Assembly (NCBI GenBank): GCA_025602915.1
Contig: JAHLJZ010000107.1
Span: forward strand, 1-64,000
Direction: 5' to 3'
Length of the DNA: 64,000 nucleotides
Source: Paraphysoderma sedebokerense
Taxonomy: Eukaryota > Blastocladiomycota > Physodermatomycetes > Physodermatales > Physodermataceae
Position 1 is the stretch's first letter, and each line of letters begins with the position of its first letter. The notes under the pieces were generated by a model that saw only the letters and a list, made by a program, of their open reading frames with translations, made no database searches and was not told the DNA's origin. The translations under genes and the position numbers were made by a program. Below, in pieces: positions 45,568 to 57,062 of this stretch.

Positions 45568-47813
45568 CTACTTATCTTTTCCCACATAATAAGCCTGAAG
45601 GATCTTGTTGGGGCTACCTTTTAAATCACCCTTTATTCGATTTACGAATGCATGACCACGAATTAAATTTGTTACTTCCTGGGATTGGTAGCCTGCATGT
45701 AAGAGTTGAGCGATTACACCGGTTACTGTTGTTTAGAATGCAAAATAGAGTCAGAATAATGTAAGTTTTGAGTGAAAAGATGATCGACGATGAAAAGACT
45801 AACCGTGAGGAGCTAATGGTAGCGATTATATCATTTTAGGCAGAAAATAGGAGTACATGTAACGGCAATTAGCATCTTGAAGAAGGAACACAAAAAAATG
45901 TAAATAACGCACTGGCAACGCTAGTTCCATCCACGGTTCTTGTTTCCGCATTTCCCTTCTGGCTGGCAGTTTTTACTTCACTTCCTGGCGCATAAACATC
46001 CACGCAACTACCAAAATTAGAAAAGCCAGGTCTTTCATCGGCTCTATTAATTGCTGCAACAGTAAGAACATTTTGATGGTTCACACCAGCTGGGCTCTCC
46101 TGACAAGAGTCTATTCGGTTGAGTAAATTGTCGAGAATCAGCGAGATTCAAGTGGACACGACAAAAAAACGACTATAACAGACCAGCACCCGAGTTACCA
46201 GCGGCGACAATAATTGGGACATTGTCCTTTGCGGCAGCAAGAACAGCTTCGTCCTAAGTGACATTCAAACGAAACGTGTTAACGCACTAAGTTAATACCC
46301 ATATATCAAACCAATAGGTAAGAATGAGGCAAACGAGTATACGTACAAATACAACATCTTTAGGGCCACTAAGACTAAGATTTAACACTGATTTCCTCTT
46401 TCGTTCTTTTATTTTACTGACAGCCCAATTTAACCCAGCAAGGGCAGTGTTAGTTGTACCCTGTCCTTTTCCGTTCATCACTTTAACAGAGATAACGTTG
46501 CACATCTTTGCAACGCCATAGGTACGACCAGCTGTGACACCTGTAGAGAGATATTGCGTTAGTGGGCGAGAGGGAATGTCAGTAAATCGACGTGAAAAGG
46601 GATGGTGTACCAGCGACTAAAGTGCCATGACTAATGCAGAATTGAAGATTAGAGAAACTGGAATTAGATTTCAAGTTTTAGTTTACTGTCTAGATGGAGA
46701 TAATAAATACCCATAAATATCGTCAACCGAATTGTCGTCGGCGAAATTTACTTTTGAGTTATAAATTTTCCTTAATGTTAGGTATGCCAATTGATAAGCG
46801 TTTTAAATATTTGACACATACCTCGTTCTCTCACTCTTCCTTCAAATTCAGAATGTGAACCCATTACACCCGTATCCAGAATGTAACCTGTACCATTATA
46901 AAATATCAATAAAGATTAGTATTTTAAAGACCGGGCGAACTGATCGAAACTCGAAAACTTACAATCCACATCAGCTGCCAAACCAGTAAAGCGATATAAT
47001 CCATCCAATCTATCATCTAATCGATCCAAATTCCACAACTCACTCGAACATTTTTGTGTATAAGATTGTCCATTCCCCGCTTGCGGCGAAAATTCTTCAA
47101 GTTTCCATGCTTCCTTGTCTTCGTCTCTCTTATTTAATCCTCTTGCTCCGATGGGCAACGCGACTCGCATTTCAGTCACTTCACTCACGACTTCTACTTC
47201 GTTCATAGACTCGAGAACCTGTTTTTCGTTTGAGGTGAGGTACATTGAGTACCCTTTGAATGAGCCGATATTGTATTGCCACGATGCAGGCGGGGTAATG
47301 GTTTGGTTGGTGGAAGATGAACTGCGAAATGGAGAAATCGCTTTCGAAAGAGTGCGGAAGTGGTTGGAGACTAGAAGATATTGAGGATAAAGTTAGAAAT
47401 TTATGAGATTATCAGACTTGGTGGCGATGTATTTCGTGACCTCAAGCAACGGAGGTATCCAAAATCAGCAGACACCCTGTTTTACGCGGCCCGGCCCAAA
47501 GGCAAGACCAGTATTGAAATTCGAACTACATCCCCGGATCCCAATCCACCATCACAACCTGCAACATAGGTCACACAAAAACGAAAATAAAAAGATGAAA
47601 GGATGAAAAGACACAAATACATGAAAAAGATCTAACTTTAAACACAAGAAGCAAAATGTAAAACGTACAAGTGAACCCATCTTGATTAGCCACTGTTTCT
47701 TTGAGTTTAATATTATACAATTTCTTCCCGTTTGGCTTTTCACCTTCTGCTCTACCTGTCGCCGCGATACTCAACACAGTCAACAAAACGATTACCGAAA
47801 CTTTGGACAACAT
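45568..47813 (-). CDS. Secreted subtilisin-like serine protease (S8, proteinase K type)
   Basis: The ATG at 47813 begins a signal peptide (MLSKVSVIVLLTVLSIAATG). The I9 propeptide follows (LYNIKLKETVANQD, then after an intron of about 290 nt SNHFRTLSKAI, WQYNIGSFKGYSMYL, VLESMNEVEVVSEV). The catalytic domain contains ILDTGV (Asp), spliced YGHGTLVAG (His), VISVKVMNGKGQGTTN, VLNLSLSG, IIVAAGNSGAG (oxyanion Asn), VLTVAAINRADERPGFSNFG and DGTSVATPHV (Ser). The C-terminus LLHAGYQSQEVTNLIRGHAF is family-like. About ten exons. The PHV after the catalytic serine is supplied by a 9-nt exon at 45804-45812, flanked by AG and GT. The enzyme looks complete and is probably for nutrient acquisition or host and substrate degradation. 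Its usual second His of HGTHVAG is Leu, which is tolerated elsewhere in S8. Confidence 0.92.
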
Positions 47814-48851
47814 AATTTCGACTGTCGAATATAATAGAACCCAAAGTATTGAAGTTTCGGGAAAGGAGGTACCAAGAATGACCAAATGAAGAAGGAGAGA
47901 AGGGCAAAAAGGTCAGTCTTTTTATGTATCCATCTTTTTTGTGGCAACACAATCAAAAGAGCCGACCGGAAGGAAAAGGCGACGAAACACCACAAAATGG
48001 ATCATAAGGATGGGGTTGGTGCAAAGAAATGGGTAAAGTTTCGAGATCGTATCTCGAAGAATGGGAATTTTTATTACGGATGATTGCAGAAACTGCCGAT
48101 GATGTGGTTACATGTGGTGGTCACAAAGAAATAGTAAGGTTAAGTCAAATAGCCTAGGCGCAGAATTGCCCAAAAGTTACAGTTTTCTCCGAGGTTTGTC
48201 CCGTCGATTTATTACGTCTTTATAATTGGTGGTGGTCGCCCTGAACACGCCCGGACCAAGTGCGGAAGGTGGAGGGCGAAGGGGAGCGGCGGGGACAACC
48301 GTTTGACGCAAAAGAATTGCAACCGCCCGTCTCCAAAATACCGATGTTGACAATGTATATATTTTAATCATTTCAGTAGTATATTATGTTGTTATTTGCT
48401 GTATTATGTTTTTGCAAGCGAATCAAGTTGAGCTTGCCACAGATATCACTGAAATCAGAAACGAGGAGAACCGGTTTCACTTCGAATTGGTTTAAATGAA
48501 CGCCGACAAGAAGTTCAGTTACAATATTTTTATTTTTTGTATTGAGAAAGACAAGTGCTCGACTTCATTCATCACGAGGGTTGCTCTTTCCAAATTTAGA
48601 TGATTATCACTACAGATCAGTTTTCAAGTAACACATCATTTTTCTTTTCTTTAAACAAATCCTGCCTTCCAGATCCCGTCAATGATATCCAAATAAAAAG
48701 TATTGTGAATGGTGAATGTGGCGAAGAGGTTTGAAAAAAAGCTAACACAGGAGAATACGAGTTGAAGAACCGAGATTGGAGAATGGAGTTGAAAAGAAAA
48801 ATGAAGAGAAGAGAGGAAGTCGGAAGTGTTAAAGTCGATATAGCAAAGATT
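47814..48851. other. Intergenic gap, protease upstream region and SmD3 3' region
   Basis: 1,038 bases. A GC-rich patch lies at 48230-48310 and overlaps a motif-free minus-strand frame. A plus-strand frame at 47886-48083 is lysine-rich but without homology that I know. No RNA gene was recognised. Confidence 0.4.
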
Positions 48852-49979
48852 TTAACGACGGCCACCACCACCACGGGCACCACCTCTACCACCTCTTCCC
48901 CTAGCTGCATGATTGAAAAGATGAATGAAGCGAGGGATAGTAGTTAGTGAGTATTTCATCGAATGACTCGTGTGTACTCCAAATCTTCTGGTCGTTGGTA
49001 GATGGCTACCAAGTCCGGAGCAGAGAGAGATGATGAAAGAAACTAAATCGAAAATACAGACCTTGTGCCCTCGCCACTGTAGCTTTGCCCCTCCCGATAC
49101 CGATACCCTTCGCTTTCAATCCTATCTTTTTAAACATCGGTGCATTCTTCAACATATCGGGCACAATGAAAAATCGAACATGTGAACCACGGATAAAAAT
49201 TTGGTCTAGGTTATTAGTTTGACCGGATCGGGTGGTAACTGTGACTTCTCGGAGTTGGACATTCATGTTGTCTTCAGCTGCGAAGGCGGTATTTTGGTAA
49301 GGATGACAATTCGATGGATGAACGGAACGGGAACGGAGAAGAAAACGGGAAAATAATTGAAAGTTAGTGTTCTGAAGCCGACGGAAAACGATCCAAGATA
49401 AACATTCAAATTAACGAAAATAAAAGTACACATCAATGAAGATGACAATAAAAGTATTCCTGTTTGCCACGGGAATATCGCAATCTGTGAATGTTTGGAT
49501 ATAACCGGGAAGATAGTTGACTTGATATACGGATCAACAAGTAGTCTTGTAACTCATGACATCAAATCGTCACTCCTTATCAAGATATCTCGAGATCAGA
49601 AACACAATATATATTCTGGCCTGCCTTGGCGCAAGATATTCGGTGTATATTGACTGACAGTTATAACTCGATAGATCGTTCCGGATTCTCGATGAATGGC
49701 AGCGATGTGACCCCCAACACAACTGTACCTTTGAAGGCCAGAATCAACACAGTCTTGCTGCCGAGAGTATATTGCGGGTAATTTTACAAATCGGCAGCAA
49801 TAACTCTTAAACAAAGAAAGGAAGGGACAAAGCAATACATAAACAAAAAGAATGTAATTGTTGGGCCGGTGCATACTTTCGAACAATTTGCCTCTGTAGA
49901 CGGAGCCGGTCTTTAGTTCTAGAGTGATGATATGACCGACAGCTTCATGGAGCAGCTTTATAGGTATACCGATAGACAT
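48852..49979 (-). CDS. SMD3: Small nuclear ribonucleoprotein SmD3
   Basis: A core spliceosomal Sm-ring protein. Exon 1 from ATG 49979 reads [34 protein letters not shown] (Sm1 motif). After a 590-nt intron, exon 2 (from about 49283) reads [31 protein letters not shown] (Sm2 motif, with the invariant IRG) and [10 protein letters not shown]. The last exon is a short RG-rich tail ([16 protein letters not shown]) ending at 48852, typical of SmD3 and a target of arginine methylation. The Sm fold is intact. The first intron is unusually long for this window and contains a nested inverted repeat at 49698-49762. Confidence 0.95.
49698..49762. other. Nested inverted repeat within the SmD3 intron
   Basis: Three nested arms can be read: ggcagc (49698-49703) with gctgcc (49757-49762), actgt (49722-49726) with acagt (49749-49753), and cctt (49728-49731) with aagg (49734-49737). 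They could fold a hairpin with bulges on either strand. No convincing box C/D or H/ACA elements were found, so a small RNA is only a possibility. Confidence 0.25.
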
Positions 49980-50676
49980 CTTTTCTTATTTGTGAGTTGC
50001 AATGAATGGAGGGGATGTAGGAAGAATGTGAAGAGGATTCGCGGGGATTGTTTTTTTTCAGTTTTGGCGGGTCAGCATTTGGACAGCGACGAGCAACGCC
50101 GGCGGACTGTGGTGGAAATTTACATCGCAATATGCTATTTAATTCCCAATAATACACATATTCCATCAAACGATAATATCTTGGTTACATATACGTTGAG
50201 ACATGAGAGTGCACAATCAGCGTCATAATAATTGAAATGTAGAGCGACAGTTTCAAGTTGTCCAGGGAAGTTTTATTTACAACGGAAATGTTCCCTTTCC
50301 ATCATTCTGCTCTGGTTTATTGATTTTACTGATTTTATTGATTTTATTATTTTATTATTTGCCAGGTCGCATCGACAAACAGTGAACCACTTTCCCTCTT
50401 TGGTTCACTCGTTCACAAATCAGTTTCGTTCACGTTGGCGTTGTCACGGGCAACGTAAACAAAGTTTTTCGAAAGATCTTTATTCATTACTCGTACCGCT
50501 GATCCCTTGCAATTGCCATCCATAATACGTCCACATTCTTCATAGTCTAAATTCAAAAGTGACGTTAGATTCGTTTCAATTAAAAACTCGACTACCCTTA
50601 TACGTTTTGTGCAATTTCACATTGCCTCTCTTATTCAACCGGAAAAGCACGGAGCAAGTAACCTTCTCCCTTCGAG
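49980..50676. other. Divergent intergenic region between SmD3 and Utp22, with a low-complexity T-rich repeat
   Basis: 697 bases between head-to-head genes, so both promoters lie here. A run built from gattttatt-like units occupies about 50317-50361. No coding frame with motifs was seen. Confidence 0.45.
50317..50361. repeat. Short imperfect gattttatt tandem repeat
   Basis: Units of 9-10 bases (tgattttac, tgattttat and variants, then tttattat) repeat about five times. This is simple-sequence DNA in a promoter region. Confidence 0.6.
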
Positions 50677-53600
50677 ATGGCACCAGCTAAACGTAAAACT
50701 ATTGAAGTCTCTAATGGCCTTGTTCAAGTAATTTTTCTCACTCACATTTGAGCTCTCCAGTTTCGGTTTATTTACTTATAATTTATCCTGCAATTACAGT
50801 CCAAGAAATCGCGAGTCGATATTGAACAACCAACTTTTGAGTCCGATGATGAATTTCAATCAATGCCTGTAGGATCGGATTCCCAGAGCGACAGTGATGA
50901 CGGAATGAATGGGTACGAATTCGATGACGAGGACTCATTCGACCGAGAACAAGGTTCCTCTGGCAACGAGAGTGACGGTGCCGATAGTGATAATGATAGC
51001 CTCGACGACAGTGAGATGAACGCAGTTCCTAAATCGTCGCAAAAAGCCCGCAATAAACCGAATGCAGGCGCAGCACACTCTTCATCGAAATCTACGGAAA
51101 TACAAAATTTGCTTCTAGAAGCACAGCTATACAAGTCGAACCTCTTCAAACTAGAGCTGTCTGAACTCCTCTCTGCCATCACCCCACCCCTGCCCTCGTC
51201 GACATCAGCATATCCATCTCTCACATCCACCCTCTTTAAAGTAAGAGAAATCCTGTCTACTTCGGCCGCTCAATCTGCGGCACCAGTGGCAGATGCGCTC
51301 TCCAAACTTTCAGACATCAAATTACCCTGGTGTCTGGACGATTTAGCACGAAAGGAGCTTCAGTACACTTTCGCTTACGAAAAACCGTCGCGAATCGACG
51401 TCGTCGGCAGTTTTATGTTGGGTACGGGAATCAAAAGTAAATCAGGTGTTCAGGTCGATCTTGCTGTGGAAATGCCTCAGGTAAGAGTTTCAATATAAGT
51501 GTCATTAGGAGCGTAAATCTAACCTTTTTCTGTTCAACAACTATGTCACAAATAGACTCTCTTTCAGCCGAAAGACCACCTCAATAATCGGTATTTCCAC
51601 AAAAGGTCGTTTTATCTTGCCAAGATTGCGTCGTTACTGCAATCCCATTCTTCTTACCTCGACGTGACCCTCTCATATTCTCTACTAAGTGATGACGTTC
51701 GAAAGCCAATCCTCATGATCAATTCTTCCAACTCCTCAAAATCTAAATCACGAACAAGCTCTCAATTCACGATTAGAATCATACCAACCATATCTGCGTC
51801 AACTTTTAATCTTTCAAAACTTTCTCCTTCTCGCAACAATGTTCGACCTTCTTCTCAGCCTTCTGCATCCGAATCTACAATTACACTATATCCTGCTACC
51901 CCGCATTACAACGCAGCACTCCTCCACGATACGACACCGGTGTCACATCTTCGTTACATTCATTCCGTCATTTCCTCCTACTCTTCTCCGTCCGCTTCAA
52001 TGGAATCAAACGCTCTCAAATTGGCAATTCAATTAGGAAAGTACTGGCTTCGCAATAGATCGTTGGAGAGATTATCCTTTATCTGGTCTATGGTTGTGGC
52101 ATCCCTCGCTACAGCGGACAAAAATAAAAAGGAAAATATGGATATTAGAAAGATAGGCAAAGGGTGGAGTGAATATCAAATATTTAAGGTTGCCTTGGAA
52201 GTTCTGGCGACGTGGAATTGGGATGCAAAAAAAGTGTTTTGGTTAGGATTAAAGAGCAATGGCGAGGACGGTGACGAGGTTTGTTGATTCTCCTTGCCTA
52301 TGTTTGGTTGTTTATATGTCAAATTCATGGCACCCATGTTCACATACCATTATTTCAATAGTTCTCCGAAGCTTCGTTCTCGAAAGCATATGATGTCAAT
52401 ATCATTGCTCCAACCGGTAAAATTAACATCGCGTCTGATATTTCCATATCATTAATTGAAATGGTATGTGGATATCTTCTTTTTCTTTTCGAGTCCTTTC
52501 TAAGTTATGCGAAAAATTATTTAACTATTTTTTTTCCCCTTATCATTCAGTTCCAACATGAAGCGTCAAAAACTTTACGACTTTTGAATGATTCTAAATC
52601 AGAAAATGACTGCTTCGATAAAGTGTTCTTGAAGAAATATGAAAACGGCGTGGGCCTAATGGAAAGATTCGATCATCTGATTAGGTTAGTATTTTGGGAA
52701 TTTTGTACTTGAATTTCTGTCTTCCTCGCATGTCAACGGTATTAATACGACGCTTTAATTTAGAATCCCGACCTCGATTTCTCCTCCCGCTTTTTATAAT
52801 GATGTGGTTCAACTGGACTTCCCGTCGTTGAAGTCTTATCTTATCCATGCTTTACCAAGATTATTGAAGAAAGGGTTAACAGATCGAATGAAACTGATCG
52901 TTGCTCTTCCGTTCGCTGTCAATTCGTCTTCCTCTTTGTGGGAAATCAACTCAATACCGCCGCAAATGTCACAGGAAAGCACCCAACATGCCAACAAGGA
53001 ATGGATATACGTTGGAATCATTTTGAATCCAGATGAATGTACCCGGCTAGTCGATTTAGGGCCGGACGCCGAAGATGAACAAGCTGGGAAAGAATTCAGA
53101 CGATTGTGGGGTAACAAAGCCGAACTAAGACGTTTCAAAGATGGAAGTATTAAAGAGAGTGTAGTATGGGCCCCTTCGTCGGCTTCGCCGTCTACAGAAG
53201 TGTCCAACGAGTCTAAACTGTTGATAGTTCAACAAATGGTAGAATATTTGCTGAAAAGGCATTTGCAATTTTCGACATCGGAAATTACATATTTCGCTGG
53301 TCAGTTTAACTCAATCCTTGCCCCACCATCTTCTTTCGCAGCCATTTCTACAGTCCCGATCCCACAGACGTTCTCATCACTCACCCAAACGTACGCTACC
53401 CTCGTTTCGCATTTAAAAGCATTTTCCTTATCTCCGGACCTTCCCTTATCCATCTCCAACATCTTCATCTCTCACTCCGCACTCCGCCACTCGAGCGTTG
53501 TCATTCCGGCACCTCATCCGTTACCCGCATCGTCTGCCTCCTCGTCGCCGTCTTTCTATTCGGATTCTAGTTTCACCGTACCCTTCGGAATGAGTTATAT

Positions 53601-55264
53601 TGAACCAATCAGCGTAGTCATAGAATTCGAAATTAGCGGGTACTGGCCCGACCATCTCATTGCTATTCAAAAAATGAAAGAAGCTTTCTTGTTACGGTTT
53701 GCCACGTTATTTGAAAACGAGGTTCAAGGATGTAAAACTCAGCTCGGTAAAACCAAAGAAAATAACCAATTTTTGGGAAGCTGTTTTTTGGATGTTTCTA
53801 TCCCGGTATCTTGGGTTTCTCAGAACTCTAGTTCCAATTTGAACTTGGAAGAGTTGGGTTATACTTTTCGACTTCAACTAAAAGTACCAAGAGAACAATA
53901 CCTCTTAAAATCTTCCCTTTCACCCTCAAAATCTCAACCTCCACTCCCGGCAAAACTCCAATCCCTCTATTCCTCTGCATTGGCCCATTACTCTCACACA
54001 TTCACATTCTTACCCCGATTCTCAATCGAAATTCATAACCTCGTGTTACGGTATCCAGGTTTAAGCGGTGTTATCCGGTTATTCAAAAAATGGATTGGAG
54101 AACACTGGTTAGGAATGGAGGTGAGTGAAGAGTGGTGCGAGATTGCGGTTGTTTGGGGATTAGGTTTATGGGAGGGTACGTCAGGTCAAGAGAGTGGAAA
54201 AGAAGAAACAGAAGTTAAAAAGAGTGGCGTTAGTTCCGTGATGAATGGATTTGTTAGAGTATTGAAATGGATTTCTGGATATGACTTCAAAAATTCCATG
54301 TTGAGGGTGGACTTGTCATCTTCGTCATCGTCGTCTACGATTGTTGCGTCAAATGCGGAAAACAAGTCGCCCGGGACTTTCTTTGTTACCGAGGTTACAT
54401 CTCAAGTTGAAGAAAATGGGGAGGAACCAGAAGACGTCAAGAATTGGGAAATTAAGATAAACGATGTATCGTTGAAAAGAATGATTGTAGTAGCGAGGGC
54501 ATGTTTGAAGAAAATTGAGGACATGATTGTGAGCGATAACGGAGTGTCTGAAAAAGATGTGAAGGTAATTCTTGTTTGCACTTCATGATACCTATTCTTC
54601 AGACTAACTTATTTTCCTGTTATTCTTGACTTGCCTCGCACATATTCAGTCAATCTTCAAAACACCGACAAACCACTATCACATACTAATTCATCTTAAT
54701 CCGTCCGTCATCTCAACGTCACTATACTCTCTTTTCGCACCAGCTTTAAACGGATTAAATGTCTCTGAAGTCAAGAAAAGTAAATACAAGAATTTAAGGA
54801 ACAGTAAATCCGAGAAAGAACGAGAGGAAGAGTTGAAAGAAGTGACGGAAAAGGGAAAAGGAATGGTCGGTTTGGATTTGGGGAAACGGGTCGTCACGGA
54901 GTTAATGGTTTGTCTTTGTTGTTTGTCTGCAACATTTTACCGCCTCCATTCATTAACCGTATCGGTTTTTAATCATAAATTTGCATAGTCTCGATACTCT
55001 CATATCGCCCATTTCTTCTATAACTCTTATGGTGGTACCACAATCGGTGTAGTGTTCAAAGAAAACGTACTGGACGTTAAACCATTCAGAGTTAACACTG
55101 GTTTCAATTTCGAAGTTGTTGATACTGTCGATTCCGTGAATCCAAAAGGAAATGAAAAGTCGAAAAAGACTGTTTTCGTAAAGATTAATTTAAACGCCAC
55201 TATTGCCGAGTGGGAACGTTTGGGGAGTGGTGTCATTGCCAAAATTGAGAGAATTGGGGTTTAA
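50677..55264 (+). CDS. UTP22: Utp22/NOL6 (Nrap) ribosome-biogenesis protein
   Basis: A nucleolar component of the small-subunit processome (UtpC with Rrp7), needed for 18S rRNA maturation. About eight exons from ATG 50677 (MAPAKRKTIEVSNG). An acidic serine-rich N-terminus (DSQSDSDDG, DSDNDSLDDSE) is followed by the Nrap region: SRIDVVGSFMLGTGIKSKSG, VDLAVEMPQPKDHLNNRYFH plus KRSFYLAKIA, YWLRNRSL, WVYVGIILNPDEC-like spelling at 53002, FRRLWGNKAELRRFKDGSIK (about 53095-53154), a signature string of the family, FGMSYIEPISVVIEFEISGY, RFSIEIHNLVLRYPG and AWKSLFKKWIGEHWL-like text near 54085. The C-terminal exon has FYNSYGGTTIGVVFK. The size, about 1,190 residues, is normal. A nucleotidyltransferase fold is expected, although the family is thought to be inactive. 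Confidence 0.93.
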
Positions 55265-55886
55265 ATGAATTGTAAAATCGTGTACGGCAAAGATTGGATT
55301 AGCGAGAATTTGATGTAGTATTCATATGTATGAAATCAAAATTTTATTTACATTAATTGTTCAAGAATGAATAAATAGTTAAAGATTTCTAAGAATTTCT
55401 CTGTGCACACCTAAATGATATCAGGACCTCATAACCCTCAGCACACTCGATGAAACCCCTACCTCCATTCCACCGACAACGGATCACCCACAACAAAACG
55501 AAACATCGATATATTTCTTCCGTGGTTCGGACCTGCGGTGCCCTGACGTGAATCGGGGATTAAACTAGGGGAAATCGTAGTGTTTGTTTCACGAATTAAT
55601 TCTTTTGCTAGAAATTGATGGTAGTTTCAGATTCTTTTGTGAGTTCTCCTTGTATGGATCATGTTTCAAAGTTTTGTTAAAGTTTACAATAGCAAGGGGT
55701 TCCTTCCAACATTTAATTTCCCCGAACCCGAATTTTTTGTGAGCTCTTATCAGTTATCATTGAACTAGAAGTGGAACTGCCGCAGAACAGAGTTCTTTAG
55801 GTGTCTACTTTTCAGTTCAAAGCAGATATATATAAAATAATTTATCGTGATACAGATAACAGTATTTACCAAAAACCCATTCAGAA
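55265..55886. other. Intergenic gap
   Basis: Utp22 3' region with AATAAA at 55370-55375, then the upstream region of the orphan secreted gene. Nothing else was recognised in 622 bases. Confidence 0.45.
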
Positions 55887-56837
55887 ATGCTCTCGGCAAT
55901 TCGTATTGGAATTTTTATCTTGTTACTGGTGGTTCTTTGCGTCAACTCTTCTCCTCTCAAAACAAATTATGTGGACATAGGGTATCAATGTTAGTATTCA
56001 CAAATAATTACTGATATTCTCATTATTCGTTAACCCTTATTTCTAACTTGTCCATTTATAGCCAGATGCTCATCTCTTTCTCCTAGTCAATTACCCACCA
56101 CAGTGGGCGAGTCAAAGAGGCAGAAAGATCTTGGCGAAGGCCGATTATATCTTGTAAATGATCCTGAAGTAGCAGAAATACAGGCATTCGAAGGTAATAC
56201 TATTCATTCATCAACTTTTCATACATCTAAACTGATGATGAGTTCTTTTGTCACTTTTCAGCCTGCCTAGGAATAAGAGGAGGCCGCCCAATAACTTGTA
56301 AAATTTCAATGGATAACAAAGAACTATATTCTGTGCCTAAAGTATATGTTCCACGTTCATTTCGGTTTGTTCATTCCGACATGACACAGGAACTGTGGAC
56401 CAACGAAAAGAATATGAAACTATGGGAGGATTCTTTACTTCGTATATTCGGATCAGACAATGAAATATCTGAAAAGCAAGACAAGTCCGATGCGGTTCGA
56501 TTTTCGCGGGTAGAAGAAATTTATCAATCAGATTTATCGGGTATCGGATTGCAAAGTGCTTGGTTAGTGATCTGCATTTTGCTTTCAGTAAATCGGAAGG
56601 ATCTTCGAGGACACTAACCATCATGTTATTAGGCCAGTGGATACTTGGAGTAGCATGCGATTGGAATGCAAATACTCAAGTTCAGCAATACCAGATGGAG
56701 TGATAGATTATGAAGGTGCGTTGAGGAAGCAAATTGGTGATAAGCATCCGATATGGAATAAAATCCACGGAAGTAATTTCTACACGATTGATGCAGAAGA
56801 AGACGATGAGGTTGTTCTCAAAGGTGACGGAATATAA
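55887..56837 (+). CDS. Orphan secreted protein, four exons
   Basis: I do not recognise the family. ATG 55887 starts a clear signal peptide (MLSAIRIGIFILLLVVLCVN). Four exons join in frame through GTTAGT, GTAATA and GTTAGT donors into about 240 residues. The mature part has few cysteines (one near SRCSSLSPSQ, ACLGIRGGRPITCKI and MRLECKYSSS), enough for two disulphides, and is otherwise acidic and mixed helical/strand-like, with WTNEKNMKLWEDSLLRIFGS in the middle and DAEEDDEVVLKGDGI at the end. There is no transmembrane helix after the signal and no GPI-type tail. AATAAA is at 56895-56900. An extracellular role is inferred only from the signal peptide. Confidence 0.7.
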
Positions 56838-57062
56838 ATACAAGGTCATTCATGAGTATAGCATTAACTTAAAAAGTTTAGCATTAAACATGCAAATAAA
56901 CTGAGAATATAAGATTGAAAATTACTGCGTCATTATGATTATTCCGTCTTTGAGTTCATTCAATTTAACATCAATTTAGCTTATACAGACAGTAGCATTT
57001 TCATTTTACAGATTATGCTACACAGATGTTAGCAAACACTCTTGAGTTGAACTTTCGCATTC

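Noticed and set aside
47380-47560. GC-rich insert with a B-box-like attcgaac string inside the protease's second intron, and a possible extra exon there
   Set aside because: Direct splicing from about 47669 to 47378 gives a good propeptide (FTFSNHFRTLSKAI); the alternative exon hits a stop, and the string lacks tRNA stems.
48177-48371. GC-rich 64-codon minus-strand frame
   Set aside because: No ATG-led conserved motif and no splice context; it is probably a composition artefact.
49596-49870. Open frame running from SmD3 exon 1 through the intron for about 90 codons
   Set aside because: SmD3 homology requires splicing to [10 protein letters not shown] at 49283, and the intronic residues match nothing in the Sm family.
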